NCBI GenBank assembly: GCA_036362985.1
Contig: JAYGXS010000004.1
Location: 24,254,284 to 24,318,283 of the forward strand
DNA length: 64,000 bases
From: Ligula intestinalis
Lineage: Eukaryota; Platyhelminthes; Cestoda; Diphyllobothriidea; Diphyllobothriidae
Direction: 5' to 3'
In this document: in pieces, positions 10,195 to 22,619 of the stretch
Layout: each line of letters begins with the position of its first letter
How positions within the stretch are numbered: position 1 is the first letter of the stretch
Made by a program: the position numbers and the translations under genes
Notes under the pieces: model-generated
The model's input: only the letters and a program-made list of their open reading frames with translations
What the model was told of the DNA's origin: nothing
Database searches by the model: none

Positions 10195-10990
10195 CGAAGT
10201 CAATAATAATATTTTTATTATGCCAGTTTGCAGGCAATTGTAAAGAGTTGGTAATGCACCTCATGGGTACCTTCCAACACCTCGAAGACCAGAAAAAACC
10301 TAAAATAAACTCACTATATTGCAGCCAGTATTGGTTTTGTTGCAGGTTTTCTGTTTAGTCAATACTGGGCGAGATAGGGAATTTGTTTCAAGTGAAAAAA
10401 TCCTGCCTTCAAAGGTATGATACAAACGGAATAAATGAACAGTTGTAAGCTGAGTTGACTCATCAGCAGGAGAAATGTTTCACATCGTTTAAGGACATTA
10501 GTTCCAGACGGAGAGGGTTGGCACAAGAACACAGTGTTCTCAGTCTTCCTTCAATGGTTGTCAGCAAAAGTTGCGCGCTATCGGCTGAAGGGTAAGCAGA
10601 CTGCGGGCTGCTGCTTCAGCAGCATTATCTTCAGCATGAAGCCTGGCGGGGTTCAAAGTCCACGAACGCCATCAGAGTGAAAGAGAGATTGCACCGAGTC
10701 AGCACCCAAAATTCGTGAAAGTTTTCCTGATTGTAGAAAACTAGTTATAGCTCTCTTAAACATAGGGTAGCTTTGCTGGGTTTTAAGACTTTTGGGCAGC
10801 TTATTCCAGATTGATATGGCGTTTTCTGAAAAGAATTGCCGGTACTTAACTGTACGTGCCATACGTCTCGATGACTGGCGCGTCGAGAGTGCTCAAGCTG
10901 CCTAATTGTACTAAGAGGATTAAAGGTGTGAAGATCCCAAATTATATGTACAAAGGCACAGGCTTAAGACCATTGTCCATTTAGTCTACA
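10195..10990 (-). mobile_element. 3' end of a CR1/jockey-like LINE
   Basis: From about 10990 down to 10640 the minus strand matches the C-terminus of the LINE at 12905-15300. Shared blocks are FNPLSTIRQLEHSRR, then the 69-codon frame at 10653-10862 with FSENAISIWNKLPKSLKTQ and SYPMFKRAITSFLQ (compare the sense copy at 15000-15170). From about 10345 to 10195 it matches that LINE's 3' UTR (CCTCGAAGAC.AGGAAAAAACCTA, then GCCAGTTTGCAGGCAATT and a TAATAAAAATA tail). The 10346-10620 stretch between them has no counterpart in the other copy, which may itself be internally deleted. Confidence 0.75.
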
Positions 10991-12904
10991 CTGGAAACCG
11001 TACCGGCAACCTTAGTAACAGCGCACTTATGTTTACTGCCTAGGCAGCACCACAGACAACCGTCAGATCCGACTTAGCTAGACATGGACTTCTAGGGAAC
11101 CTCAACCACTCTATCGGCTGGTTTACTTATGTGTCCTTATCTGTTGGTGTTTATAGCGCTCGAAAACCCCTTAAACATATACCCTGGTATAACATAGTTT
11201 ACTTTACCCTATCCCCTGTAAGGTTATTTCTCAGGACACGCTTGCACTTCACCTAACCGCAAGACCCCCTAATAAAACAGTATATCCATCTTTCCATCGT
11301 TTGTATTTTGGCCTAAACTCGTATGTCTGCAAATGCGCTACGCGGGCAGGTTGGAACCTCGTGTTTGGTGAATAGTAAATGACCTTTTGTTTGTGGTACA
11401 AGATAATCGGCTGTTAAGCTTTATGGGCACTACAACCGCACATTAAATGTTTGATATTTTGAACTCAGTGTCTAAAGTTGGGGAATGATATAGTGAATAA
11501 ATTTTTTTTGCGTGCTCCAGCGATCGCATTAGCTCCTTCTGAAACCAAAGAATTCATAACGCAGACCACATTGGTCTGCCACCTGCACAATATTCGGGTT
11601 TTAACAGAAAAAGAGGGCGTTCTGAATTGCAGCCAAGAATGAAATACAGATCATATTTACAATAAATTAATTGAACCTGGCCGTTAGTTCGCATACAGTA
11701 CAGGTCAGTAAGAACCCAGTATCCAATTAGTAGGCAGTTATTTTATGTAGCAATCTAGTTTTCAAGTGAATATATCGTAAACATAACTTTTGTTAGAGGC
11801 GGATCCCCATTCTGTCTTGGATTTCCCAACTACTTCGACCTGAACGCAAAATACGTCGCATTCTTCCTGCTTTATCACCCCATATTCATTGCGCATTTGA
11901 AACTGCAGTGTCCATACAAAAAACGTGCACTAAGTTGACTTTATTCGAAAGTGTTGAGTGTCATTTTCCGTGCGGCTGCTGCCAGTTGAGAGGTTGATTA
12001 TACAAACAGTGCAAACTGCGTTAACTATAAACGCTACCAAAAAAGAATTTAGTAAACGATTTGATAACAAGGATCAGTTACAGGGAAACGTTCAACGCTT
12101 GAGGATGTGCACTCAATATAATGACAGCACAGATTAAATTGCTGCAAAAAATGTTTGAGAACAAATAACGCACGAAATTGTTAGATATGATTTATTGGCG
12201 CTACATCGTTGCTCGATGCTGCACCAGAAAGCAATGACAAGGAGGTCGATAAGTTCATGAAGCCAACGAGGCATAGGGCTAGGAAGGCCAAACGAGCCAC
12301 GGGTTTGCACTCAGCTAACCCAACAGCCAGTACCTCAGGACCTATCGAACCGAGTGTACCGGATACAAGTGCTCGCTCGGTGAAACACAGGATGCTCCAT
12401 TGAGTCGTTAGCAGAACATAGTTGTAAATAAATAAATAAAATTTATATTTTAGGCCGGGAGGGCCTCATCATTGCAAACTAAGTGCTGTGGAAAAATAAA
12501 AACAAAGTTGATAAATGCTGCTTTCCATGAAACAACCACATAGACAGCGGGAGCGTTTAGTAGTGTTGGCGGATTTATTCATATTCACCAACATATCGTC
12601 GTTTTAAAATAGTAGTCAATGCATGGTGAACTAAGGAGGAAGCAGTGAAAAAAGAATTCCTACCATTGAAGCTGGGGCGAAGTTCAGCGAACCCCTGCTT
12701 AAAAAAACAAAACGTAAGATAAAAAATCGGAGGCCCCAGAATCAGCGTCAACAAGTCCACAAGAACGAGTTAACCATGACGTGTATCTTATGAGAAAGTA
12801 CGCCAAACCGTTGCTAAAACCAGGCAAATCATTCTGCATTCTTAAGGCATTTTTAATATGTATTTTTTATCATGACTTCCGATCAGCAAACACGCAGAAT
12901 TACT
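10991..12904. other. No gene recognised; one unassigned ORF
   Basis: Mostly A/T-rich sequence without recognisable families. A 64-codon frame at 12209-12403 encodes a basic then Ser/Thr/Pro-rich stretch (RHRARKAKRAT, PTASTSGP) and is followed at about 12424-12442 by overlapping AATAAA motifs. It could be the last exon of a gene or of a retroelement, but no splice partner was found. Confidence 0.3.
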
Positions 12905-15300
12905 GACACATCGAAACGCTTTCGACTGGTCTGAATTTTTCCAATGTTTGGATGTAAATGTTTGTACCGATACACTGTATCAAGTGTTGGATCCACTCAT
13001 CCTCCATTTTATCCCCCGTAAGAAAATAATGCATGTTGAGGATGAAGTGTACCTTCCTCTGTCTTTCCGTCGTAGGCTGCGTAAACTCTCTCGTCGTTTG
13101 CATCGGCAGAAAGACATTTCAGTTCTGCTCTTGATGACACTGATCTTTGAGCAGGCTAAGAAGCTCTCCGAAGAAAAGCAGATAGCCGATGAGGCTCACT
13201 TCACTGAAAATCCTTCCCTTAATGTTGCGAAACTCCTTACACGCACAGTCAAATTGCAGAGGAAAACGCAACAGCCCATACTTTAAGACGCCTTAGGAAA
13301 CCCCAAAGTTGATACTAAGTTGACCGCCGTAGTTTCAATGCGTTCCTATCCAAAACGTTTGGGTAAAAACTCAACCGCTGAAATTCTGGCTACCCGGGCT
13401 TGGACGTGTGCCATCTTCAAAACCGTTAGTTTTACCCGCTGGGACGTGACTGTAGCCATTCGTCGTTATCGTCAATCTTATAGTCAAGGACCAGATGGCG
13501 TCCCAGTTAGCCTTTTAAATGCTTAAGCGAATCATATTTTTCCGTCTATTCTCAGTAAAATATTTACTCTTTACCTTGAGAGCAGAACCTTTCCTTCGTT
13601 GTGAAAGGAATCGCACATAATGCCTATTCCCAAGCATGGCCAATCGACGTCATTTGACAACTTTAGGCCAATAACTACACTTCCCACAGCCTCGAAGATC
13701 TTGGAGACCTTGGTCAAATAATAGATGATGCGTCACTTGACAGAGAACAACCTGCTCAATGCAGCTCAACATGTATTTTTCGAAAAAATATCTTGTGACA
13801 CCTGCCAGCTCTTTTTCTTTGATTATGTGCTACAATCTAGAGACAGCGGTTTTGCCCTTTATACAGTCTATTTCGATTTCACTAAGGCCTTTGATCGGTC
13901 AAGTCAATTCAAGTTTATTAAAGGAAATATAGGAAAACGCTTTTGAACTCCCTCTTGGTACACAGGATTTAAAAAATGCATCGGCACAGCCGAACATTCC
14001 AAAGAAGTCGTTGACACAATTGTAGACAACTACTCGCTTGTTTCAATAAATAAACTCACACTCAGTTAGCACGAGCCAGCAGTGTGAATGAAAGAGAAGA
14101 GCAGACAGTGAAAAAACTCCTAAGGCTGGCTCATAATTCAAAATGGAATGTCATTTGTGGTTTTTAGGAAAAAAATGTCGCTCTAGGTCGATCATAACCT
14201 CCTCCTTCTGAAACTGACCTCTTTCGGCATAGGCAGCAAGCCGTTGAACTTAATCTCTTCCAAGTTGGATGCTCGCACACAACGAGTAATAATTTGCGAT
14301 GTTATTTCAAACACCACGCATGCGAGGAGTGGAGTTATACAGGGTAGTGTACTTGGGCCGCTCCTATTTTGCCTTTCTGTCAACGAATTTCTAGATTGTT
14401 TTAAGCATGGTAGACACTTCATCTACGCTGATGATTTAATAGTCGCTTATCGATGTAAACCGGCAGATAACAACCTCGTGCTCGAGCTGATAAAAAAGGA
14501 TCTTCAGGCCTTCGCCCAGTGGTTTTGCACATGGCGCCGCACCCTTTCATGGCACAAATGTTCCGTAATGGTTTTTGGCGATGATCATCAACTGGAATTA
14601 AGCACAGAATGCCACGAGCTAAATGTCCCAGGTTTTATCAAGAATTTGGGCATGTCCTATTCTAATAGTCTCAATTCTTCAGAGCACTGTGCCCTGATAG
14701 TCTCGAAAGCACGCCGAACCAGCTGATTTATACTTAGAAATTTTAAGACCATAAAGGTTAGAACTAGCCTTTACAATATGTATGTAAGACCTAGTCTTGA
14801 ATACTGCTCGCCCCTATTCAGTCTTCTACGCACTACAGAACGGAAGAAAAACGAATCGGTGCAGCACTTCTTCACTAAAAGAGTTTTCACTTCAGAACAC
14901 CGTAACTTCGCCTACTAACAAAGGTGCGAACTTGTAAACCTGGATCCCCTGTAGCTTCGTAGATTACATAAGGGTCTATTTTTACTGTTTAAACTTTTGA
15001 ATGGCCAAACCTTTAATCCTCCCAGTACAATAAGGCAGTTCGCGCGCTCTCGGTGTGTTCTTATTTCTTCCTAAGGCACGCACAGTTAAGTAACGGTAAT
15101 TGTTTTTAGTAAACACCATATCAATCTGGAATTAGCTGCCCAGAAGTATTAAAACCCATCAAAGCTACCCTTTGAAACAAAACCAATACTGGCTGCAAAA
15201 AAGAGAGTTTGTTCTAGGTTTTTTCCTGTCTTCGAGGTTTTGGAAGGCGCCCAAGAGGTGCTTAACCAACACTTAAAAATTGCCTGTAAACTGGCATAAT
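12905..15300 (+). mobile_element. 5'-truncated CR1/jockey-like LINE
   Basis: The linker between endonuclease and reverse transcriptase starts at NAFDWSEFF (about 12915). The reverse transcriptase then runs in order across frame breaks: GPDGVPVSLLN (13487), IPKHGQSTSFDNFRPI, ASKILETLVK and HLTENNLLNAAQH. The motif A region follows as YFDFTKAFDR (13870), resuming after an insertion as VDHNLLLLKLTSFGIGSKPL. Motif B is SGVIQGSVLGPLLF and motif C YADD is at 14424-14435. The C-terminal part (TIKVRTSLYNMYVRPSLEYC) and a 3' UTR ending near AATAAACATATATATTA complete it. Several stops and frameshifts make it inactive. The 13899-14184 segment is a later insertion. Confidence 0.9.
13899..14184 (-). mobile_element. 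Nested 286-bp retroelement 3' tail
   Basis: This segment interrupts the LINE reverse transcriptase between FTKAFDR and VDHNLLL. It matches 44921-45207 almost end to end, and its last 70 bases match 20136-20204. On the minus strand it ends AATAAACTTGAATTGACTTGA, an AATAAA plus short TTGAC/TTGAA repeats, as is typical of a non-LTR retroelement or SINE 3' end. GGTC flanks both sides and may be a short target duplication. Confidence 0.8.
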
Positions 15301-16760
15301 AAACATATATATTAGCTTAAGACCTCCGGAACGTAAAGTTATTTGTCTCCTTCATGTGCATGCATTGATAGAGTTCACGGATATCTGGCTTTAATAGTTG
15401 AATTAAATAAGGTTAATTCTGTTAGATTTGCGCTGACATAGCCTTTATTTTTATTCGAATGAATAGGATATTGTCCAAGTTTTGCTTACAAAGAAGATAG
15501 TCATTGTATCCATTTTTTATGCCTCAATGCATGGGGATTGGCCTTAGGGACCTATGCCCCTGTTTCTCAGAAGATAACTCAACGGACCGTTTGTTTTGGG
15601 ACCTAAATGTTAAAAACCCATTACCCGCATATCATCTGCAAAAAACGAATCTCTGCTAAGAAAAATATCACAAGATTTGTATTTCAACTGTGTCAATGAT
15701 GCCATCAATTGACCTAGCATGCTCATTGTAAATACTCTCACATGAATGACACAAAAGGGGAAGTTTATGTAGTCAGTTGTTCTATCACACATTTTCGAGA
15801 ATCAATTCCTCCAGCATACATGATCCCGCGAATATGCTGTTCAGTTACTGTAGACGCACGCCTGCACTACTGGTTAGATAAGAACGTCTCCCTAATCGAT
15901 ATATTAGGATCATATTCATGATTCATCCATACTGACTCAAACGGAGCTGGCGTTGTGGAGACATGCTTAAAAGTATGGCATGTTTTCGATTGGGGAGAGA
16001 AGAGGGGAATTGCTACAATTTTGTGTGTTTGAAGGGGCCGATCGGATGGCGATTCAGTAGGACTGCAGATGGTTGGAAGCAGGATCAGTGCACCAGTTGG
16101 GATTGTTGGAAAATCCCGTTACGGTTCACCATGCTGAGGACGCCACGACAATTAGATTCTAATGCCTAAGTCCGGATTAGCAGCTGTCGTTAGGGGCGTG
16201 CAAGTTAGTAAGCGGATCACGTAGAACGTGAAATGGCTCGCGCTGGAGGCTCGCGCTACAGGATTGAGATTTAAAGAATTATCGCGCCCATTTACTGTTA
16301 CCAATGGCGAACACTTCAGTACCATCACAAATGAGGCAATTGTCAGATAGATGTGCGTACGCAAACACCAGAGATGATAGCATTCGTCAGTAAATAAATA
16401 TCTTTTTTCAGCATTTTGCGACTACAAGGCCTACGAGGAACATAGCAAAAGTTCGGATTTAAAACGAAACCTTCATCGCTATCCCTCAGGCAATGCTATA
16501 TATCGGGAACGTAATTTTCCACATTTTTTATTCATCGTATGTTGGAATAATATGAAGGGGGAGGCAATTCAGCCGCGATCAGTAGAACATGCAGACAGAA
16601 CAACACGGTTCTTACCACTTTGCGGAGTAAATGAACAATAGACTCCGCTTTGTCCCTTCCGAGTCAAAGGTCACATAGTGCAATCAACGTGGAGTCCGCA
16701 GATACTTACTTACAAAATTGTGAAATTTGTGTTTATGGTAATTTTATTATACTAAATATA
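15301..16760. other. No gene recognised
   Basis: Short frames only (15610-15792, 15963-16169, 16152-16364), none with a family signature. No repeat shared with other parts of the window was noticed. Confidence 0.4.
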
Positions 16761-16789
16761 AAAATATTTAAAAGTGTCATTTTATTGTT

Positions 16790-17082
16790 TTTTTTTCATA
16801 GAACGTTCTCAAAATAACGTCCGTTTTGTTCATGACACTGCTGACAACGCGAATCAATGTAATAGTACATACCATGAAACAATTCCTTTCGCATTTGGAT
16901 GCATTCATATTCAATGGCTTCTCTCAATTCAGCCACTGTTTCAACAGTCAAAATGCAGTGAAAAAAACAATGAAAGAACACATGTAAATGCGTTTTCACA
17001 TTTGAAATAGTAAAATTATAATAAGCAACATGTATGCACTTATTGAAAACGTGTATACATTTTGTCGGGACACCTTGTAATT
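16790..17082 (-). mobile_element. Mariner/Tc1-type transposon remnant
   Basis: The minus strand encodes the C-terminal end of a DDE transposase: ETVAELREAIEYEC, then RCQQCHEQNGRYFENVL followed by a stop. Compare the usual mariner ending of an alpha-helical TVEEL..I stretch, then C....G.HFENIL. At 17045-17080 lies a candidate terminal sequence whose outer end reads AAGGTGTCCCGACAAAATG, flanked by TA. The catalytic core is absent, so this is an internal deletion derivative. The opposite terminal repeat was not found. Confidence 0.65.
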
Positions 17083-17734
17083 GTGAAGATGGCTGTTAAA
17101 TAAAATGTTATGAATGCTTAATCATGTCGAAATATACGTTTTTTCACTTGTGCGTAAGTTGGAAACGGGACATACAGAAGAATAAGAATTACATCCTTGC
17201 CAGAGTCTATTTTGCATTCACCCAATGTGAACGCCAACAAGAGACGTTTGGATGATGATCTGTCAAAGCCTAACAGCCACCTAACATAAATGATGACAAA
17301 CACTACAAACAGCACTACAAACAAACATATTACTCCTCTGATTTCAATAGAATTTTATTTTACACTAAATATCACCAAACGAATACTGAGTATACAGTGA
17401 ACTTTGTGTACGCTGCCATACCGCAAACACCTCACCTTCTCAATACCTCATATTTCCAAAATCCTTTGATGCACTTTTGCACAACAAAAGCGATCTGTAA
17501 CAATTTTTGCTTATTTTACAAAAATTTATGCACTCCTGTACCGTTTCAATGCAGGTTTTAAGGGCTTCGGTCATCTACTCCCAATATCCTGACTGGTGCT
17601 GACAGAAAACATTATTATATTATTGCATTTGCAAGCAACGAACACGACCTGAAAATAACACACTATGGTTGAAGTACTCCCGTATAAATAGAAAAGAGAG
17701 CTTTTGCATTCTAGTCACACTGGTCTTTGCCAGG
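17083..17734. other. No gene recognised
   Basis: A/T-rich sequence. A hydrophobic frame at 17118-17324 (minus) arises from short TTTGTAGTG-like repeats and is probably not coding. Confidence 0.35.
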
Positions 17735-18145
17735 AGTACTACCCGCCCATAATACTAGCTGCTAAAGCTGCTGTCAACGCCTGAGAAATGAGACACAAGG
17801 CAAAGGTGGAGCGGAACTAGTGAGTTTCGCCAGCGGTTGGTGAGTGGTCATCAACGAGTGCCAATATCACCCGATTTCAACTGGCAAAACAAGGACGTGG
17901 CGACTCAAGGTTAGGGCGTTGGACTCTAATCAGGAAGGTCGCTAGTTCAAGCCTCGAGTACTGCACCACCCGGGGCTGACGACAGCTAATAAGCCAGTGC
18001 TGGCCACTCCAGTCTCCCTTCTATTTGCCGGCATCACTATCTGCCAATACTACTAGTCACTATGGCTGCTGTGAAAGCCCGGTAAATGAGACCCAAGGAA
18101 AAGTGGAGCAGGCGAAGTAAGCTCAGTTAGGAGTCGGTGAAAATT
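17735..18145 (+). mobile_element. tRNA-like SINE with flanking direct repeats
   Basis: A tRNA-like stretch at about 17898-17960 has an A-box-like GGCGACTCAAGG start and a B box (TAGTTCAAGCC). It continues into a CACCCGGGGCTGACGACAG body. The flanks at 17754-17840 and 18056-18145 are diverged direct repeats of each other (GAAATGAGAC.CAAGG.AAA.GTGGAGC.G). No good acceptor or anticodon stem can be drawn, so this is a SINE and not a working tRNA gene. Confidence 0.55.
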
Positions 18146-18430
18146 TTTAACTTCAGGTAAATACAATTTCTTTAAATCTCCATTTTGATTTGGAGATTCT
18201 CATCGAGAGATGTAACACTTACGGACATTTTTTAGCTGAGTATCTGATTAATGTGTTTTCTAAAGAGGAAGACTTTTATATAAAGTTTTTTTTATTAATC
18301 TAAGGAGTAAAAATATCAGACTTCTGTTGGGAACGTCTTGTTTGTTCGAAAATATGTTTGGCTGCCGTTTATGGAAAAGGTCACAAACGGAGTAAATCGC
18401 CCAAATGTTTTTCGGAATTCAAAGGCTAAT

Positions 18431-19432
18431 CCGTACGTACAGAAGATTCACTATCTCATGCAATAGCTGCGGGAATTCTGAAATAAGTTTTTGATTGGAA
18501 CATATTTTTTGGTGATGGTTGTAATATAGATGATCATACAGCCGAATCTCACCATATTAAAGACACTTCAGGATGCTAGATTTCTAACGAGCTTCCTTTT
18601 GACTGCCAAAACAAAGCATGTACCATAAAAAGTGACTACTTACTTACTATGCATTTTTGTCATTAATGTCGACTGCCTTTATAGATTCAAATATATTTTT
18701 TGCACGATAAAATTATTTTTTGTACTTTTTTGGTAGAAAATTACGCCTTCTTTAAATTTTATGCTTAACAGAAGGGTATCTTGCGGTTTTAAAAGAAGTT
18801 TCTGAATTGCCGAATAATTTTGAAACCAAGTGACCGCTACACTGGAATTCAAGGTTTACAAACTGCGCACTGTTTACATCCTGTTTAAGGAAAAGTACGT
18901 TTTCGCCTACAACTTGAAGAAGATCTCACATTGTTTTCATAAAATGTTGCAAAAGATATGGTGCATGACGTATATGGTAAAGGCATAGTTAATTAATGAC
19001 AGATAGGTGTTCACTGAAGGAACACCTGAAAATTGTAAAATAGCTGATAATTAGACATTTTTTAAAACCGAAAGATACCATTCCTTTAAGTATAAAATTT
19101 TAAGAAGGCGTAATTTGCTACCAAAAAAGTACAAGAAGCAATTTTTTGTGCATGTTTTCCAAAAAAATATATTTGAATCTATAAAGGCAGTCAACATTAA
19201 TGACAAAAAGGTGTAGTACTTAAGGAGTCAATTTTATATTACATGCTTTGTTTTGGCAGTCAGGAAGAAGCTCGTTAGAATGCCGGCATTCGGAATTGTC
19301 AAAAATATGTTGAGATTAGGCTGTATGATAATCTATATTATTACCATCCACGAATAAATTTTTCAATCGAAAACTTATTGGAGAATTCCGGCAGCTATTG
19401 CATGAGAAAGTGAATCTACTGTAAGTGTATAA
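18431..19432. repeat. 1-kb fold-back (inverted-repeat) element
   Basis: The left arm at 18431-18797 and the right arm at 19058-19432 are reverse complements with about one difference in five bases. Matched landmarks include TATCT.GCGGTTTTAAAA, GGCGTAATTT, AAAGTAC, GAATCTATAAAGGCAGTC, TTTGTTTTGGCAGTC and GCAGCTATTGCATGAGA. A 260-base spacer separates them. No protein is encoded. It is best read as a fold-back or MITE-like DNA transposon, old enough for the arms to have drifted apart. Confidence 0.8.
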
Positions 19433-19799
19433 AAATAACGACAACATGCTTAACATATTTTTACTTAGGAAAAGGTATGTTGGTATGTTTTAAGTGGTCA
19501 GGTTCCCCATTTAATGTAGGGAGAGATTAAGTTTTATTGTTCTAATTGAAAGCTTTTCTACATCTGACTACCTGAGTGTTACTACGAATATATTATAAAT
19601 CTTGACGAAAATTTAGCAATTTTTATATTGCTTTGAAACAATACATTTGCCTAAGTTTCTTCATTATTATTTACAAGTAATCATGGATGCGCAACTGCTG
19701 GTTTGCGAATGACTATTGATCTTTCGCAAACTTCTCTAATTTTTACGACTTATCTGCCGTACCGTATATAAGGAGGGCAGATCCCCACGAAAGACGAGA

Positions 19800-20115
19800 C
19801 GACCCTAAGGAGTGGTTGTTTTCCTTGACACGTACGAAATAGTAGTTTTCTTTAGATAGGTCTCCAACTCCATAATCCAAGCTAATTTTGTGCTACCTGA
19901 TGAGACGTGGCATGGCGTGTCTGAAGTTAAGCCGATCAGGTGAAATTTGTGGGCACCTTGATATATCGTTGTCATCCACACATATATGCTATTTTGAAAC
20001 ATCATCAGTCAGCATTATCACCCCACGCAACTAGGCTTTCGCTCCAAGTGACAATGTGGCTGACGTATAATTGAGAAGGAATTGCCAAAAACGCAAAATC
20101 TACACGTGTCAGTAA
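19800..20115 (-). repeat. Mosaic-unit fragment (block A type)
   Basis: The minus strand shares CACGTGTAGATTTTGCGTTTT, GACGCATAGT-like and GCCATGCCACGT stretches with 27170-27430, 21410-21680 and the reverse of 40330-40700. It is a detached fragment of the unit that dominates 21-56 kb. Confidence 0.6.
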
Positions 20116-20135
20116 GGTAAATGGGAAGCATGCCA

Positions 20136-20204
20136 GAAATCCTATGTACCAAGAGGGAGTTCAAAGGCATTCGCCTATATTTCCTTAAATAAATTTGACT
20201 TGAC
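20136..20204 (+). mobile_element. Short retroelement 3' tail
   Basis: These 69 bases match the 3' end of the elements at 13899-14184 and 44921-45207, from GAAATCCTATGTACCAAGAG through AATAAATTTGACTTGAC. It is oriented plus and heavily 5' truncated, as expected for target-primed reverse transcription. Confidence 0.75.
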
Positions 20205-21395
20205 GTTAACTTTGTGGATAGAGGCTTTTACTCGCCGAGATTCTGGCTTCTTCTGAGGGCAAACAAATTGACAAGTGAAATGAGTAACATAATGCTACAA
20301 CTTCCCAGTTGTAGCTTATTTGAACGTGGCCGCATAGACAAATTAAAAACCGAAATAGATAGCTTTTGATATCTCACCATAACCACAAGTATGGTTAATG
20401 AAAAATGGATATTAGCACACTTCCGAACGAATATTAAACGGCATTTATGCCACCAATTTTCCAAAAATTTATAAAAAATTACATATTTGCGAGAAAATTG
20501 CGTAAAAATAGTTTGCCTTACTCTCAGTTACTACCAACTTACACCTTCACGAATGCATATACTTGACAGAGAGTATTATTCGGTATAAAAGCATTTCTCA
20601 ATATAAAATATTCTAAGACGGCAAAAAGGTCTATACACAAAGCAGCGTATTTGTGCGTTCGTCAATGCTGCCTATTAAGTTGACAAGTAGCCCACTTCCA
20701 TTGAAAAATTCATATACCAGCTGCTCAGCATAAAATACACTTCAAGCAACTCAAGCTTATTGCTGGCGTTCTTGTGACTTTCGGTAAGTGCAGCAGTATT
20801 ATGTTTCATTATCATTCCTATCTCTGTCGATATCGAAAATTCCGTAGGATTCCATACACAGACGTGCAGCGCTCAGCTCTTCAATGAGATAATGATCTAT
20901 AATGAGGTACTGGGCCAAAAATAGGAGGACGATGTCCGGCGCAATCTGTCTGCCTGTAGCTGCTGATCTGCAACCCCGCATAGAGAACGCATGCCCGCAG
21001 GGCAACCTTAGTGTTTTAAATAATCACCAGGTGAAGACGCGAAAAATGTGGTAAGCTCACATCTCCACCTACTTTAAAGATAACTGACTGCAGGCACTAT
21101 CCGTGATCTTAGGCATATGATGGACATCATCGCTCTTAATGATCAAACTCGAATTTTTTCTCTAGTGTACCAATACGTCATTTTATTCAATCAAGCATAC
21201 AGCGGGATATCAGTAGCAATCTAATTCACCTTTCAATTTGTCAATGAGAGCAAGTGTAAATAGGCTACCAATGAGGAGGTTGCACAAGTTTCTAACTTAT
21301 GCCAGTCGGTTAGCTTTTATTGCTTAAATAAGTCACCCTCACAGCAGGTTCAACTTTAGTAAATCGGAGGCAACGCACCTCGCAGTTATGGGTCA
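20205..21395. other. No gene recognised
   Basis: No transposon protein, exon framework or repeat copy was identified in this A/T-rich stretch. Confidence 0.35.
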
Positions 21396-21399
21396 TGAA

Positions 21400-21700
21400 A
21401 ATGAGGCATGGTTTTCATTTTTCACACCCAAACGTGTATATTTGGCGTTTTGGCAGCACCTAAACCACTATGCCTCAGCTCTACTACTAACTGAAGCAAA
21501 AAGCTAGCTGTGAGGACTAGTGGTGCTGAGTAGATGCGTTTCAAAATAGCATGGCTGTGCGAAGGCCAACAATGTGTCAAGGCAACTACAAAATGCTTCT
21601 GCCTGGGAAGATTTCATCACGCCCTGCCACGTCCCGTCTGGTAGAACAAAAATAGCCTGGAATATTGAGTTGAGAACCTATCCTTACCCTACTTGTTGTG
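21400..21700 (+). repeat. Mosaic-unit fragment (block A type)
   Basis: Shares the AAAAGCTAGCTG.G.GGACTA, TGTGTCAAGG.AA.TACAAA and GCC.TGCCACGTC.CGTCTGGTA landmarks with 27240-27430 and with the reverse of 40370-40640. Confidence 0.6.
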
Positions 21701-21854
21701 CCTGTGACCATGTCAGTTGCTGAGCTCGCGTGAGAGTCTAAATGGTCAGGCCAACACATTTCGTGTTTCAGCGATCGTATATTTTCCTTCAAAAATTCCC
21801 AATAGGCCTTCACAGGAACTACATAGGTCATGCCATCCTACAATGTCCTGTGTT

Positions 21855-22313
21855 TCAATAGAAATAAAGGGTGTTCTGATATGCATGAGTGACATATAGG
21901 TCATATTTACAAAAAAGCCATGGACCTACTGTTATAACGACGAGTTCACCATCGCTGGTGTTATAATGATGACATCTGACGTGTGTCACCGTCAAGTTAT
22001 GCTCTGTGGAAATCCCCAAGGAAGGACACAATAAGAAGGCCATAATTATGGAATCCACCCGGAGGAGGGTTTGTTGTGTACAAAACCCGGAGGAGCTGTC
22101 TTGGGTGGCTGTTGCCGCTATTTGATCCCGAGCGTGGTCTTTGTCCTGCATCGGGGGCAAGCCTAGGCATTGGGAGCGGACTACTGTCTCTTCAAAGTCC
22201 GTGTGTGATGCAACGCTCCTTGTGTCAGAGGAGACAGTGTCTAATAAGAGTGTCATGTGCGCATTCGCCTGTAGACTGATTGGCGCATTGGGATAACTGC
22301 GACCAGCCAGCAC
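21855..22313 (-). other. 152-codon ORF of unknown origin
   Basis: One of the longest open frames in the window. The N-terminal third is hydrophilic, the middle contains a hydrophobic run (IIMAFLLCPSLGI), and the end is Tyr/His-rich. No family is recognised, there is no splice framework, and it lies between repeat fragments. It may be a transposon accessory frame or chance openness. Confidence 0.2.
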
Positions 22314-22619
22314 GCTAGCAAGCGCGTGCAGCTTCGTCCTCTCCAGAGTTTAAATTCATTTCGCGTGGACAGTCATCGCCTGTATGCGGTTAGAGCTAAC
22401 AAACAAAGGCACTAAGCTAGGCTCGACGCCTCAAGAAAACCTCCAAATGTTGCTAGCACTTGATCAGACTAATATCCTAACACTACCGCTCTGAGTCCGC
22501 ATTGAGAACAGGCTAAGAGGACCCAAGTATGCAATTATTTGGCTGCCATTCTAAGTAGCAACCTAGTTTTCGGGGGCTTATACCCTAAAGGTCTCATTGT
22601 CAGAGGCATATGCCAATGC

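Noticed and set aside
17894..17960. Possible tRNA gene
   Set aside because: It has A- and B-box-like motifs, but the anticodon and acceptor stems do not pair and flanking repeats mark it as a SINE.
21855..22313. 152-codon ORF as a host gene
   Set aside because: No family features, splice framework or signal peptide, and it lies between repeat fragments. Kept only as a low-confidence ORF.
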